Of a DNA stretch of 64,000 bases, positions 12,101-23,666 are shown in pieces (position 1 is the stretch's first letter; each line of letters starts with the position of its first letter). Origin of the DNA: Heterostelium multicystogenum (Eukaryota; Evosea; Eumycetozoa; Acytosteliales; Acytosteliaceae); contig RCNN01000005.1 in NCBI GenBank assembly GCA_003667245.1, forward strand, positions 1-64,000, given 5' to 3'. The notes under the pieces were generated by a model that had not been told where the DNA came from, made no database searches, and worked only from the letters and a program-made list of their open reading frames with translations. The translations under genes were made by a program, and so were the position numbers.

Positions 12101-13584
12101 TGGTAGCCAAGCCACACATTCTTTTCCTCGATGAACCAACTTCTGGTTTAGGTAAGTTTAGCATATCTATATGTTTCTTTATTGTAGCTACTAACCTCAC
12201 TTAAAATTGTTATAGATGCACAATCCTCATATAACATTGTAAAGTTCATTAGAAAGCTTGCTGACGCTGGTATGCCATTGGTCTGCACAATTCATCAGCC
12301 ATCATCTGTATTGTTTGAATACTTTGATCGTTTGCTTCTTTTGGCAAAGGGTGGTAAGACCGTATACTTTGGTGACATTGGAGAAAGATCCAGCACCCTT
12401 ACCTCCTACTTTGAAAGCCATGGTGCACGTCCTTGCACCGAGTCAGAGAATCCCGCTGAATACATCCTCGAGGCAATTGGTGCCGGTGTCCATGGTAAGA
12501 CCGATGTCGATTGGCCAGCCGCATGGAAGGCATCACCACAATGCGCCCAGGTACATGCCGAATTGGAGGGTCTAGAAAGAACAGACCTCTCAGTATCCAA
12601 GGATGCTTCACATGAGGGTCCAGCACGTGAGTTTGCTACCAACCAATTGTACCAATTCTGGGAAGTCTACAAGCGTATGAACATCATCTGGTGGCGTGAC
12701 CCATTCTACTCATTCGGTAGATTCGCCCAAGCTGCTTTAGTCGGTCTTATTATTGGTTTCACTTACTACGACCTCCAGAACAGTTCATCCGACATGACTC
12801 AGCGTATCTTTGTTATTTTCCAAGCACTCATTCTTGGTATCATGATGATCTTCATTGCTTTGCCTCAGCTTTTCAATCAAAGAGAATACTTTAGACGTGA
12901 CTATGCTAGCAAGTTCTACTCTTTCCTTCCATTCTCAGTTTCTATCGTCTTGGTCGAGTTGCCATACCTTGTAATTACCGCTACCATATTCTTTGTTTGC
13001 ACTTTCTGGACCTCTGGATTGGATTGGAATGCCAGCACCGGTTTCTATTTCTGGATCTACTTTGTCCTCTACCTCTTCTTCTGTGTCTCCTTCGGTCAAG
13101 CCGTTGGTGCCATCTGTGTCAACATTGTCATGGCCAAGTTCATCATTCCACTGCTCATTGTCTTCCTCTTCTTGTTCTGCGGTGTCATGGTTCCACCAGA
13201 CCAGCTTCCTAAATTCTGGAAGGATGGATGTACCACCTCAACCCAGCCAGATACTTTGTCGAAGGTATCGTAACCAACGTTCTCCAATATGTCCAAGTGA
13301 AATGCTCCGATGAGGACTTCATCGAATTCAGCCCACCACCCAACCAAACCTGTGACGAATACACCAAAGTCTTCCAGACCTATGCCTCAGGTAGAATGGA
13401 GAATGTAAACTCAACCACTCTCTGCAAGTATTGCATCTACAAAGACGGACCATCCTACTACCACACCTTGGGTTGGGATGAAAAGAACGACTGGCGTAAC
13501 TTTGGTATCCTTGCATGCTACTGGTTCTTCAACACCTTGCTCCTAACAGCATTCATCTACCTCTCAAGAAAACCAAGAAGATAA
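9136..13584 (+). CDS. Full-length PDR-type ABC transporter, subfamily G
   Basis: ABCG/PDR transporters export hydrophobic compounds or lipids through the plasma membrane or vesicles. Exons are 9136-9539, 9606-12151 and 12216-13584, giving about 1,439 residues with the order NBD1-TMD1-NBD2-TMD2. NBD1 has Walker [11 protein letters not shown], with Cys in place of the catalytic Lys, signature [11 protein letters not shown], and a degenerate Walker B ([14 protein letters not shown]). NBD2 has an intact Walker A ([11 protein letters not shown]) and Walker B/D-loop ([11 protein letters not shown]), but a degenerate signature (GISVEERKR). This is the classic asymmetric PDR pattern, so one ATP site should be catalytic. 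Six hydrophobic segments follow each NBD. One frame slip at 13225 (a T missing in GATGG; FWKDWMYHLNP restores the family motif) splits the C-terminus, very likely a sequence error. D. discoideum has many abcG paralogues and I cannot say which one this is. Confidence 0.95.
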
Positions 13585-13865
13585 ATCAATTCTAATTGTA
13601 TTAACATAAAATAAAATGTCTTTCCTTTTTTTTGTAATTAATTAATAGAAATTTCCCTCTATTTGTTTTTTGATCGGTGAAGCTAAGCATCCCTTATCAT
13701 AAGGGACAACTTTTTGGCTTGATGTTTGCTTTTTTGATTGTAGTAATCTTTTCATCATATGACTTGTTTGGAAAATTTTGACAAATCTAATTAAAAAGAA
13801 ACCTTCATGGATCATTTTCATCAACTTACAACTAAACAATAAATAAATAGTCGATTCCAACAAAA
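13585..13865. other. 3' flank of the ABCG gene
   Basis: This short A/T-rich spacer contains a perfect inverted repeat at 13690-13706 (7-bp arms TCCCTTA/TAAGGGA, 3-base loop), followed after three bases by a T run. No coding sequence is seen. Confidence 0.5.
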
Positions 13866-14132
13866 ATGGAGATAAGTACAAATCTCATCACCACTCCCCA
13901 TATTTATAATGGCAATTCATTTAACCATCCACTTAAAGACATTCCATCGTCGGTCAAATCTTTGTCAGTTGGTGCATTTTTCCACCAATCAGTCACAAAT
14001 ATATCAATACAATCAATTTCTGCCAATATATACTGTATGAACTATTCCAAAAACGAAGAGTCTTGGAACTCACTCAAAAAAACACCCAACTATTCAATCA
14101 TTCATTTTAGTGGACTACATGGGCAAAAGTAA
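13866..14132 (+). pseudogene. FNIP-repeat protein fragment
   Basis: FNIP repeats are 22-residue leucine-rich-like repeats greatly expanded in dictyostelids. This 88-codon open frame contains one clear copy, FNHPLKDIPSSVKSLSVG, followed by the start of a second (AFFHQSVTNISIQS...). Consensus positions Phe-Asn, Pro-Leu, Ile-Pro-x-Ser-Val and Leu are kept. Full FNIP proteins have many copies and often an F-box or kinase domain. Here there is one and a half, an unrelated tail and no continuation in any frame downstream. It is best read as a relic of a larger gene, or possibly a very short member. The ATG at 13866 has an A-rich context, so expression cannot be excluded. Confidence 0.6.
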
Positions 14133-14692
14133 TTTAGGTGGGAAGGTATGGATTAAGACTCAACTCAAGTATATCCCAATACCATTGAGTATTTTTTCTA
14201 AAGTTTGTTTAGAAGATCCTATCACAGGACTTTGATTTCATTTCGAAAGATGGATGACCAAACCATTTTGTGTGTTCCATTTCACAAAAATATTACATCT
14301 TTAAATTGGTGATCACCAATAAAAAGTAAACTTCGACTCACACCAAGCTGACTTTGTAAGATAAAATAAATTATCATGATTCTACATACCACATGAAAAG
14401 TTATACATCTAACACACAAAGAGTAAAAGTTATATCTGAGAAAATAAAAAGATATGTAAAATTAAATAAAAATAGTCATATAGGAGGGTGAAAGGGGGTA
14501 GCATATTTTTATGCTGATTTAAATAAAAACGAGTAATTAGATAGAAAACAAAACATGAAACGAATGTTTTTGGTTTTATGAAATCATCATCAATCCATCA
14601 AACATCTTTATTATTTAAATTAATTTAAGAAATCAGTTTAAATCTAAAGATTTAAATTTAGGATATATTTAGATTCTTCTTCTAATAACGCG
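14133..14692. other. Intergenic region upstream of QNG1
   Basis: A/T-rich sequence between the FNIP fragment and the QNG1 start codon. No gene is visible. The last 100 bases, very A/T-rich, are the likely promoter. Confidence 0.5.
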
Positions 14693-15730
14693 ATGGATGC
14701 TTTGGAGTTGATTAGAAAGAGCACTGACTACGTGTGTAGACAGTCAAAGCATGTCAAGATCAACGATGCAAACTTGACCAAAGAATGTCACGAGTTTGTC
14801 ACTCAACACAAGATTAAACCACACAAAGAGATTTGGGCAGAGAACGACTTTCATTTTTGCGATGTAGACAGATCTCAGCCCGACGATCACCCTACCTACC
14901 AGTCGGAGTTGACTGCCAAGTTTATCATTGTCTTGGACTGCTTGAACCACTGCTTCTGGCCTGACGAATCACTCGAGTACCACCACCTCGGTAATGGATT
15001 AAAGAAGACTTTGCTCGAAGACTCAAAGGCATTCGATGCCAATCGTCTCATCACTGTTACACCATCCACTTTGCACCAGTGGTTTGGTCGTGATTTGCCA
15101 AATGCAGAGGAACGTTGTCGTCTGCTTCACGAGGTTGGTCATGCACTCATCGAACATTTTAATGGAAGCATACGTGAGTTGATTCTCTCTGCTAACCAAA
15201 GTGCATCTAAATTGGTCGACGTAAGTAGAGAGAAAGGTGTTTGGAATCTTTGGAGCATCGTTCTAACCCGATGTTTAATTTAGATTGTTACAAGATATTT
15301 TTGGGGATTCAGAGACAGCACTGTTTATAAAGGTCAACAGATATTCCTTTACAAGAGAGCACAGATTTTTGTAGGTGACTTGTGGGGAGCATACGAAGGA
15401 AAAGGACTTGGTAGATTTAATGACATCGATCGTCTAACTATGTTTGCAGACTACCGTGTTCCACAGATTCTCAGAGAGATGGGTATCTTGGAGTACAGCG
15501 AAGAACTCGCCAAGTTGGTCGACTCCAAACAAGAGATTCCAAGTGGTTCAGAAATGGAAATTGAAATCAGAGCAGTCACAGTTCAAGCAGTCGAGAAAAT
15601 GAGAGATGTATTCAATGCCAATCAATGCAACCTTTTGGCATTGGAAATCGATTGGATGCTTTGGGGAAGAGGAGAAGCTATGTTAGATAAACTACCACCT
15701 CACCACCGTACATTCACCATCTTCTATTAA
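14693..15730 (+). CDS. qng1: Queuosine 5'-phosphate N-glycosylase/hydrolase (QNG1, DUF2419)
   Basis: QNG1 (human C9orf64) releases the base queuine from queuosine 5'-monophosphate so that eukaryotes, which cannot make queuine, can reuse it for tRNA modification at G34. Exons 14693-15220 and 15284-15730 join in phase to give an intact 324-residue protein, close to the human length. Conserved blocks read in order: LNHCFWPDE (matching NFSFWSE), LPNAEERCRLLHEVGHALIE, GFRDSTVYKGQQIFLYKRAQ, FNDIDRLTMFADYRVPQILR, and the C-terminal block beginning EIDWMLWGRGEA. The YKRAQ and MFADYR segments line the nucleotide pocket in the family. The 63-bp intron has GTAAGT and TTTAG borders. Dictyostelids get queuine from bacterial food, so a salvage enzyme is expected. 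The neighbours are unrelated. Confidence 0.93.
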
Positions 15731-15993
15731 TAAACCCATCGACTTTACATATAGCTAGCCTAATGCCTAGCAAATCTAAACGATTCAAACAAGATTGGTT
15801 TGGTTTGGTTTTAATTTTATATTATATTTTTTATTATATGTTTGTTGTAGGTAAGTTGTTAGAGCTGATTGTTGGAAGTGGTAGTGAGAGTTGTGATCAT
15901 ATCTTTTCGTTCGTTTGATTCATCACACTCGAGTATGATGAAGTGGCGGCAATGAAACAAGTTTAAAAGATAGTTTTAAGGGAACCTTCAAAT

Positions 15994-18013
15994 TTAAGGA
16001 TTGAGTTGATGAATGAATCGGTTTCTTTGGCGTGGAAAACGGTTGTCAATATGAATCATATCTTGATCGATTGTGAAGTCAATGTCGATTTGGTTGTTCC
16101 ATTTGTTGTCACCCTTACCCAAGACGTTGATAAGCTTGTGCTTGTAGCAGGTGAGTTTAACACGGAGTTCTTCTGGGTCGATTTGAAGGAGAGTTGCCAA
16201 CTTCTGAATGGAAATGCTAGAGTAGAGTGTAATATAACTACGAATGGTGGTCAACAATGATTGTTGCTTGACCTCTTCGATGAACAATGAGAGTTGGAGA
16301 CGTGGTGGGTCAAATACGGTTTGATTCAATCCAGAGATGTATGGGGATACTGGTCCGACGCAACGTGGTGAGGCGAATGTAAAGAGTTCTTCGTAGACGG
16401 CAATCTCTCCCTTTTGCATTCTGAGCAATTTTTCACCAAACTTCTCCTTCAAAAGGTTGTTTACATTCTCGTCAATCTTGCTTGGGTAGAGTGCTTGGCA
16501 GATAGCCAATAAAGCGTACATTTTATCAATCTTTTTCTCATTCTATAAAATAATCAAACATCTATCAGCATGATAATCTATACCTAAATCCAATTATTTA
16601 TAGATACATACATGGTCAGCTTGGAAGTTTTGAGCTTTAGACTTTGAAGCCATTGAAATTAAAATAGTGTTCAATGCTTTGTTTGCTTCATTATATCTTC
16701 TTGACATCAAATAAGCATAGGCGAGATAGTAGTATAAGGTAATATGACAAGCTGTTACAAATGTATACATAGCCTATAATAAATAGTTATTAGATATCTA
16801 ATCAAATATTCATAGATGAAAAGTTGTTTGATTGTTTGACATACTCTTTTACCCATATCGATAAGCTCTAATGTCTTTAATGCCAATGTGTAATCACCAA
16901 GCAAACATTGTACACGAACCAAAGAAATAATACTGTAGTAACCGAGCATCTTGTAGACTGGATGTGAGCAAAAGTCGTCGAGTGAAGACTCAGCACCAGA
17001 GGCTGGGGTGTTGAAGATTTGTGATTTTCTGATGAGGAAATAAAGGTATTGAATGACAGAGGTGGTATCCCATATGTCTGGGTTCTCACTCAAGAATTCA
17101 ACATCTGATTTCTTTAATTTAGCCTTGGCAAAGGTATGATATTGATAGACAAACTCATCGACAATGTCCCATACCCAAGCGTTTGGTAAATCGATTTCGA
17201 CTTCGGTTGGTGTTTGGGCATCCAAAAGTGTGTTGAAGATCAATGCATAGTTTTGCCATGACTCTACACATACATGAATATTTGGTTGACTGACACGTGC
17301 ATAGTAATAACGATAGTAGATCTCTTTGTACAACAAAATAAAGAATTTATCAGTGACTATAATATTAGAGGGTAGCATGAGAAAGTTAGGTTAGTTGCGG
17401 TCGATTTCTTCAGTAGCTTTCAGCTTGTTGTTGACATACAGTTGTTCTCGTCGATTCTGTCACCCAACAAAGTGAGGAATACATCTACGGTTGGTAAAGC
17501 ACAGTTTGGATAGTAGATTTCACATGAACGGAAAAAGTTGTCGTAAGAGAGAAGGATATCTTGATGTGATTGTGAACGGAAGTTGTTGAGGAAAGTGATC
17601 ATGTAGTTGATGACTGGTGTGTAGAGGGCGGTGGCTGGTGGTAAGAAGTTCAAGAATTGGTTGGATCCTTGTTGTTGTTGGGCCTGTTGGTATTGGTGTA
17701 GCTGTTGCATCTGTTGTGGGGTCAAGCTGATTGGGAATGACTCTACGTTGGCGGGTGGCTTACGGTGCTTTCCACCTTGTTGTTGTTGCTCACCTTGTTG
17801 TTGGCCACCTTGTTGTTGTTGATTGTTTTGGTTTTGACGTTTACCACCTTGTTGTCTGTTTTGTTGGTTGTTGTTGTTGTTACGCTGTTGACCACCTTGA
17901 CGGTTGTTGTTGTTCTTACGTTGTCCACCTGTTCTTTGTTGACCACCTTGGTGTTGTTGTTGTTGTTGTGGTTGTTGAGCTACAGGGGTAGCAGCTGAAC
18001 TTGAAGACTCCAT
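15994..18013 (-). CDS. eif3L: Eukaryotic translation initiation factor 3 subunit L
   Basis: eIF3L is a PCI-domain subunit of the eIF3 complex that binds the 40S ribosome during initiation. Four exons (17440-18013, 16845-17356, 16612-16773, 15994-16542) join in frame to 598 residues with no break. The N-terminus is dictyostelid-specific: about 90 residues of Gln/Asn/Gly/Arg-rich low complexity. Conserved core blocks are [91 protein letters not shown] with [17 protein letters not shown], and the C-terminal winged-helix strand [12 protein letters not shown]. The start at 18013 (AATAATGGAG) is preferred; an in-frame ATG at 18043 would add ten residues. The gene is head to head with eIF3A, 415 bp apart, suggesting shared control of two subunits of the same complex. 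Confidence 0.96.
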
Positions 18014-18428
18014 TATTTTGTTGTTAGATACTCTAGTATTCAAGAATAAACTAATATTATCTATCTTTCTTCACAAAACAATACAGTCAATAATCCAAAA
18101 AATTTACCAAAGTATGTTATTTTTTGATGAACTTTAAAAAAATATTTTTATTTATTTTTTTCAATTTTGACGACAAAAAAAATAGACTACACTCACCCAA
18201 TTGCATCTTGCATGCATAACAATGTAACGTTGAACTTAGTGCAGTAGCACGATTATTACACAATAAAAAAAAACAACAACTCGACCTTAGTTATCAATAA
18301 AAAAACAATAATACTATTATTATTATTTTTTTTATTAGATTGTTATTTATTTAATTGTGATTTAGTTCAATATATATATATTAATTTGCAATTAGTAGAT
18401 AGGAACTAGATAATACAATAATAATAAA
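18014..18428. promoter_or_regulatory. Divergent promoter shared by eif3L and eif3A
   Basis: Only 415 bp separate the two opposed start codons, so both promoters must lie here. The segment has A/T runs on both flanks (18127-18182 and 18268-18335) around a less A/T-rich centre, where TTGCAT at 18201 and TTGCATGCA at 18208-18216 stand out as a direct repeat containing a palindrome. The layout (central sequence-specific site, flanking homopolymers) fits a bidirectional dictyostelid promoter. Co-regulation is inferred. Confidence 0.6.
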
Positions 18429-21400
18429 ATGTCACAATATTTAGCTGTAAATGAACAATGTTTGCAAAAGGCAAATGGTATGTACTAATGAACAATGATA
18501 AATTTAGTAATCAGAAACATAGTAATCATTTAACTTACCATTTTGATTCTATCATTTATAATATTGTTGTGTTAATGTGCTGTGTTGTTTGGGTTCATTG
18601 TTATTATTATGTCAATTGACAATGTAAATGTAATAATAATATATAGAATTTGTTCAAATGGGTCAGCCAATCGCTGCTTTGGACACAATGAGAGAGTTGT
18701 TGTTGTTCAGAAACATTTGGCATCCATCTTTGGAACAGGTCATGTCATTGTACATCAAATTGTGCGTTGAGATTCAACCAGGAACACCAGCAGCTAGAGA
18801 TCAGGTCTTGTACATCAAGGACGGTCTCCACCAATATCGTGGATCTCTCACCAATCAAAAGGAATTCAACGTCGTTCCATTGGACAACATCTTGAAGGAC
18901 CTGTTGGCTCGTTTGGATGCCAAGCTTAAGGAGGCCGTCGCTGCCGCCGAAGCTGCTTCCGCCGCCGCTACTGCTGAGGGTCTCGGAGAAGAGGCCGCAG
19001 CTGCCGCCTCCGACGAAAAACTCCTCCCATACTTGAAGCTCATGTCCGAGGTCTACCAAATCCTCTTGGATATCCTCAAGCACAACAAATTGGAGGGAAT
19101 CTACCAAAAGATCTCCGCCCAAGCAATCAACTTTTGTCAAGTTTATGACCGTAAAAAGGATTTCTACAGAATTGGTGAGATCCTTCACAACCACGTTGAG
19201 AACTTCATCAAGTCTGCCAACCAATACACCACCCCAGACTCTGTCTACACTCACATCGATGTTCGTTTCTCACACTTGAACGCTGCCATCAACATGGGTA
19301 TCTGGCAAGAGGCCTTCCGTTCAATTGAAGACATCAACAGCTTGTTTGGTCTTCTCGCCAAGCCAAAGCCAAACGTCTTGGCTGCCTACTTCCAAAAGTT
19401 GGCTCAAATCTACTGGGTTGCTGGATCACATCTCCTCCATGCCTACGCTCTCTACAAGCACCTCTACTACAACAAGACCTACAACACTAACTTCTCCAAT
19501 GAAGATTCCATGTTGTTCTCTTCAGTTCTCTTGGTCGCTGCCATCTCCTCACCAGTCCAAGAGTCCACTCAGTCATCTTTGTTGCAATTCGATGCCCAAT
19601 CCCAAAGAAACACATCATTGGCCTCATTGCTCGGTCTTTCTGCCTACCCAAAGAGAGAAACTTTCATTTCCGAGGTCCGTCGTATTGCCACCAACGTTTA
19701 CCCAGAGTTGTCTGACTTGATGAACATCTATGACCGTCGTAGCTCTCCACTTACTTTAGCCTCCCAATTGTCATCAAAGATTGAATTCATCAAGCAACAC
19801 CCACAATTGGTTCAATACAACAAGTCATTCCTCAAGACTATTTTCACTAAGATCGCACTTCAAGTCAGCCAAGTTTTCGAAGTCATCAAGATCAGCGAGT
19901 TTGTCAAGTTGATTCCATTCTTTGACCGTAACGAAATTGAGTTGCTTTTGATCGACTCTATCAAGCGTAAATTAATTGGTGCACGTATCGATCACAGAAA
20001 CGGTGTCATTCGTTTCGGACACTACGATTTCGATTCTGCCAACATTGGAGACCAATTGTCCAACTTGGCTCAAGGAGTTCGTCAAGCCCTCAAGATGATT
20101 GAATCTGAGCGTAAGGACGACTCATCTGCCAAGATCAAGCGTGAAGTCTACGTCAAGATTATCAACAGTCTCGGTGACGAGCACCGTCGTATCTTGGCCC
20201 GTAAGGAAATCATCGAGAAGAAGAAGATCTACGTAGAGCAACAAGAGCGTATGCGTCGTCAACGTGAAGAAGATCAACTTGCTGCCGCTGCTGCTCAAAA
20301 GGCAGTCAAGGATCAAGCCATGGTAAAGGAGAACTTGGAGAGACGTGAGGCTGAAAGCAAGGAACCAACTCGTTCACAAATGATCAACCAGACCATCAAT
20401 GCCATGGATAAGGCTAAGGTTGAGATGGCTGCAAAGGTTGCCAAGCTTTCTAAGCAAATCTACTACTTGGAGCGTGCCTACAGACACGAAGAAGTCCCAG
20501 TCATCAAATCAACAACTCGAAGCCAAACAATCTGAAGACAAGGTCTACTTTGAAGCTCAACAAGCTGAGCATCTCGCTAAGCACAAGGAGAAATTCGATG
20601 CTGACATTAGAGAGAAGCACAGATTAGCAAGAATGCTCAACGATATTCAATCATTCACCAACAGAATCCTCGATCAGAGAAGACAACAACTTCCAGCTTT
20701 ACAAGCTGCTCAACAAGCTAGATTCGAGAAGTTCATGAAGGAGCAGGCTGAAGAACAAGCTGCCAAGAAGCAAAAGAGAGAAGAAGAGAAACGTATTGCC
20801 GAAGAGAAGCGTATTGCTGAAGAGAAGCGTGCTGCTGAAGAAGCTGCTCGTCTTGAAAAAGAAAGACAAGAAGCCTTGCAAAATGAAACTTACTCTCAAA
20901 GAAAGGAGAGAGAGAGACGTGAAAAAGCTGCTGCAGATGCTGCTGCAGGTATCACTTCACCAATGGACGATAACTGGAATAGAGACAAACGTGATGAAGG
21001 TTGGGGTAGAGAGCCAAGACGTGACGAAGGTCCATGGGGAAGAGACAGAGAACCAAGACGTGATGAAGGTTGGGGAAGAGACAGAGAACCAAGACGTGAC
21101 GAAGGTTGGGGAAGAGAACCAAGACGTGATGAAGGTACATGGGGAAGAGAACCAAGACGTGACGATGGTCCATGGGGAAGAGACAGAGAACCAAGACGTG
21201 ATGAAGGTTCATGGGGAAGAGATCAACCACCAAGACGTGATGAAGGATGGGGAAGAGATCAACCACCAAGACGTGATGAAGGTTCATGGGGAAGAGATCA
21301 ACCACCAAGACGTGAAGAGAGACGTGACGATGGACCATGGGGAAGAGACCAAGCACCAAGACGTGAAGAGAGACGTGATGATGGACCATGGGGAAGAGAC

Positions 21401-21598
21401 CAAGCACCAAGAAAAGATGAAGGTTCATGGAGAGATGCACCAAGAGATGGACCAAGAAAGGATGAAGGAAGAGGATTCGGTCCAAAGCGTGATGAACCAA
21501 GAGGAGGATTCGGTCCAAAGCGTGACGAGCCACCAAAGGATAACAAAAACAAAGTTGACGCCGATGGTTGGACCACTGTTGGATCCAGAAGAAAATAA
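18429..21598 (+). CDS. eif3A: Eukaryotic translation initiation factor 3 subunit A
   Basis: eIF3A is the largest scaffold subunit of eIF3, binding the 40S subunit and eIF3B. Exon 1 (18429-18477) encodes MSQYLAVNEQCLQKAN; the 169-bp intron joins it to EFVQMGQPIAALDTMRELLL, which aligns with the human N-terminus (ALKRANEFLEVGKKQPALD). Then come the PCI region (for example LWQEAFKS-like GIWQEAFRSIEDINSLFGLL), and VRIDH/RTLSF-like ARIDHRNGVIRFGHYDF. A long charged coiled coil rich in KRxEEE follows (20160-20960). The C-terminal region of about 150 residues repeats PRRDEG-WGRD units, the counterpart of the DDDRGPRRG repeats of animal eIF3A, before a terminal GWTTVGSRRK. The reading frame breaks once, at the AAA of 20506-20508 (one A too many; removal gives VPVINQQLEAK), almost certainly a sequence error. 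Length is about 1,000 residues. Confidence 0.96.
20985..21430 (+). repeat. Tandem PRRDEG-WGRD coding repeats in eif3A
   Basis: About a dozen imperfect copies of a 10- to 15-codon unit (R-E-P-R-R-D-E-G-x-W-G-R-D) lie inside the eIF3A C-terminus. Because unit lengths are multiples of three and purine-rich, other frames also stay open across the block. Those alternative frames are by-products, not genes. Confidence 0.85.
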
Positions 21599-23666
21599 AA
21601 TAATTACCAAATTACTTATTATTTTATAAATCATCAATCATTGTTTTATTGTATTGTAAATAAACTTCACCAATATCTCAATCTTATTTCACTCGAAACA
21701 TAGAAATACTCGTGAATCATGTATAGTAAATTTTTACACTACTTCCATTATACTTAATATTTAATTATGTCCGGTTTCATAGATTTAACACAAAGAACTC
21801 AATATTTTTAATATATATTTTGAAATGAATGATCTTAGAAATCACTAATAATTGATAGTTTTTAACAGATTCAAAGATAGAAAATTGTTATAGTAATTTA
21901 TTTTTATCTATCATAGATTGATTTCCGTTTCAATTTGATAAATTAATTCGATAAATAATGATATCATCCAAAGAAAACTATTTTCAATCTAAGAATTTAA
22001 TTCCCTAGTTCAATTCTGAGAATTTATTAGGACTTTGAAATCTAAATCTGTCTTTCTATTGGGTATTTTTTAATATAATCGAAATTTTTGTGATTACTAA
22101 ATTTTCAAAGATATTGTATGGTGGGACTGTATGCTTAGAGTCTTCAAAAATATTGATAATCCCAATTGAATGTTCTTTTCATGTACATCCTATTTTAGAA
22201 TATGAGATTTATTTCTTTACAATCCACTTCCGCATCCAAAACAAAAATGAATGAAAAGAAATTATGAATAAAAATTAATATGAATACATCTTTATCAATA
22301 TTTTTATTCAGATCTAAATTAATTTTAAAAATTAAATTTAACCCAATGAAAATGAGTTATCCCCATTATTTTTAGTTTTCCAGGTGTGGTGAACCGAAGA
22401 AGCGAAGTGGTGGGTTTTAAAGTTAAACACGCAACACCACCCTCCTTTTTTTAAAAAGTAAACTTAAAAAAACTTTTCATTAAAATTTTACAATTGGATT
22501 AAAGAGGAATAATCATACGGATCTAACATGTTGGAATGAAACACGAATCTCTTTGGGATTCCCACCCATTGCAGCTCTATGTAAAATGCAGCGGTGGGGT
22601 AGTTGCTGCGTCCGAGGTAAAAATAAATTTGGACGATGATGAAACTAATAACAAACTAATGGCATCGCTTAAAATGTATTCCTATGAGAATACCACCACT
22701 TCAATTTCATATCAAATTGCATATCATATCAAAAATACATAGATTATAAATATCTTTTTGTTCTGAACAACAGTAGTGTTCTATTGTATATTTGCATGAC
22801 TGACACAACTTCACGCACACTTGTTCCGTTGATATTACTACACCAAGCAACACCACCATAACCACAAACTACCAACAACAAAATAGTATTGTCTCATTAT
22901 TTATGGATTATCCATTTTAGGTCTACTTTTAACCAAACCTAACCTTCATTGTGACCACCGACCGACAACCAAACCCTACTGTCAAACACATTATTGGAAT
23001 TAATATTATTTCAATAGTGGTGTTGATTCCATTTTAATAGTTGAGATCCGTATAGCAGTAAATTACAACTCGTGACAATATCCTCATTTTATATTTGCAT
23101 AGTAGAGAAACTAGAGTATTAGTGTACACAGATTTCCAAATTGATATTCGATTTCACTCTGAATCCGACTACAACAACTGTCAGAGTATTAACAACAACA
23201 ACAACAACAATTTCAAAATTATCCATCTAAATTAATTAATATTATTCATATTCTTTTTAAAGTGGAGAGGTTAGTTTGAATAGATGGAAAAGTAAAAGCA
23301 ACAACAAACAACGATAATTTAAAGAAAAGTTAAATATAGAAAACTTGTATCTAAGGGATTAGATTCACAACCTCTTTTTACAATAATAGTATTAACTTGG
23401 CAACAATAAGAACAAAAATAATAACCATAACCAAGATATAATAATTATAATAAATCAGCAAACAAAACCATACCAACCATAAACAAGAATAAATATAGAA
23501 AGAGGGATCCAGAAAGAGTTTGAATGTAGAACTAGATTTTAAAAGCAGATTATCTTGGATCAACCAATACAACATTTTTCCATTAAATACAATTGGTAAG
23601 AATAAATAATTATATTACTAATTCAATATAAATCTAATATTGTTTAAAACTAATCTAGATTTTAAG
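21599..23666. other. 2-kb intergenic region with GC-richer islands
   Basis: This region lies between eif3A and the cyclin gene. Most of it is A/T-rich. Islands at about 22380-22440 and 22530-22625 are richer in G and C. The second contains a possible stem CCCACC (22561-22566) with GGTGGG (22593-22598) and may be part of a structured RNA or a decayed coding exon. Bases 22790-23000 are rich in ACCA/CAAC. None of it shows a convincing gene. Confidence 0.45.

Noticed and set aside
20796..21629. 277-codon alternative frame over the eif3A tail
   Set aside because: It overlaps the real frame, which carries the conserved eIF3A tail; openness results from purine-rich repeats.
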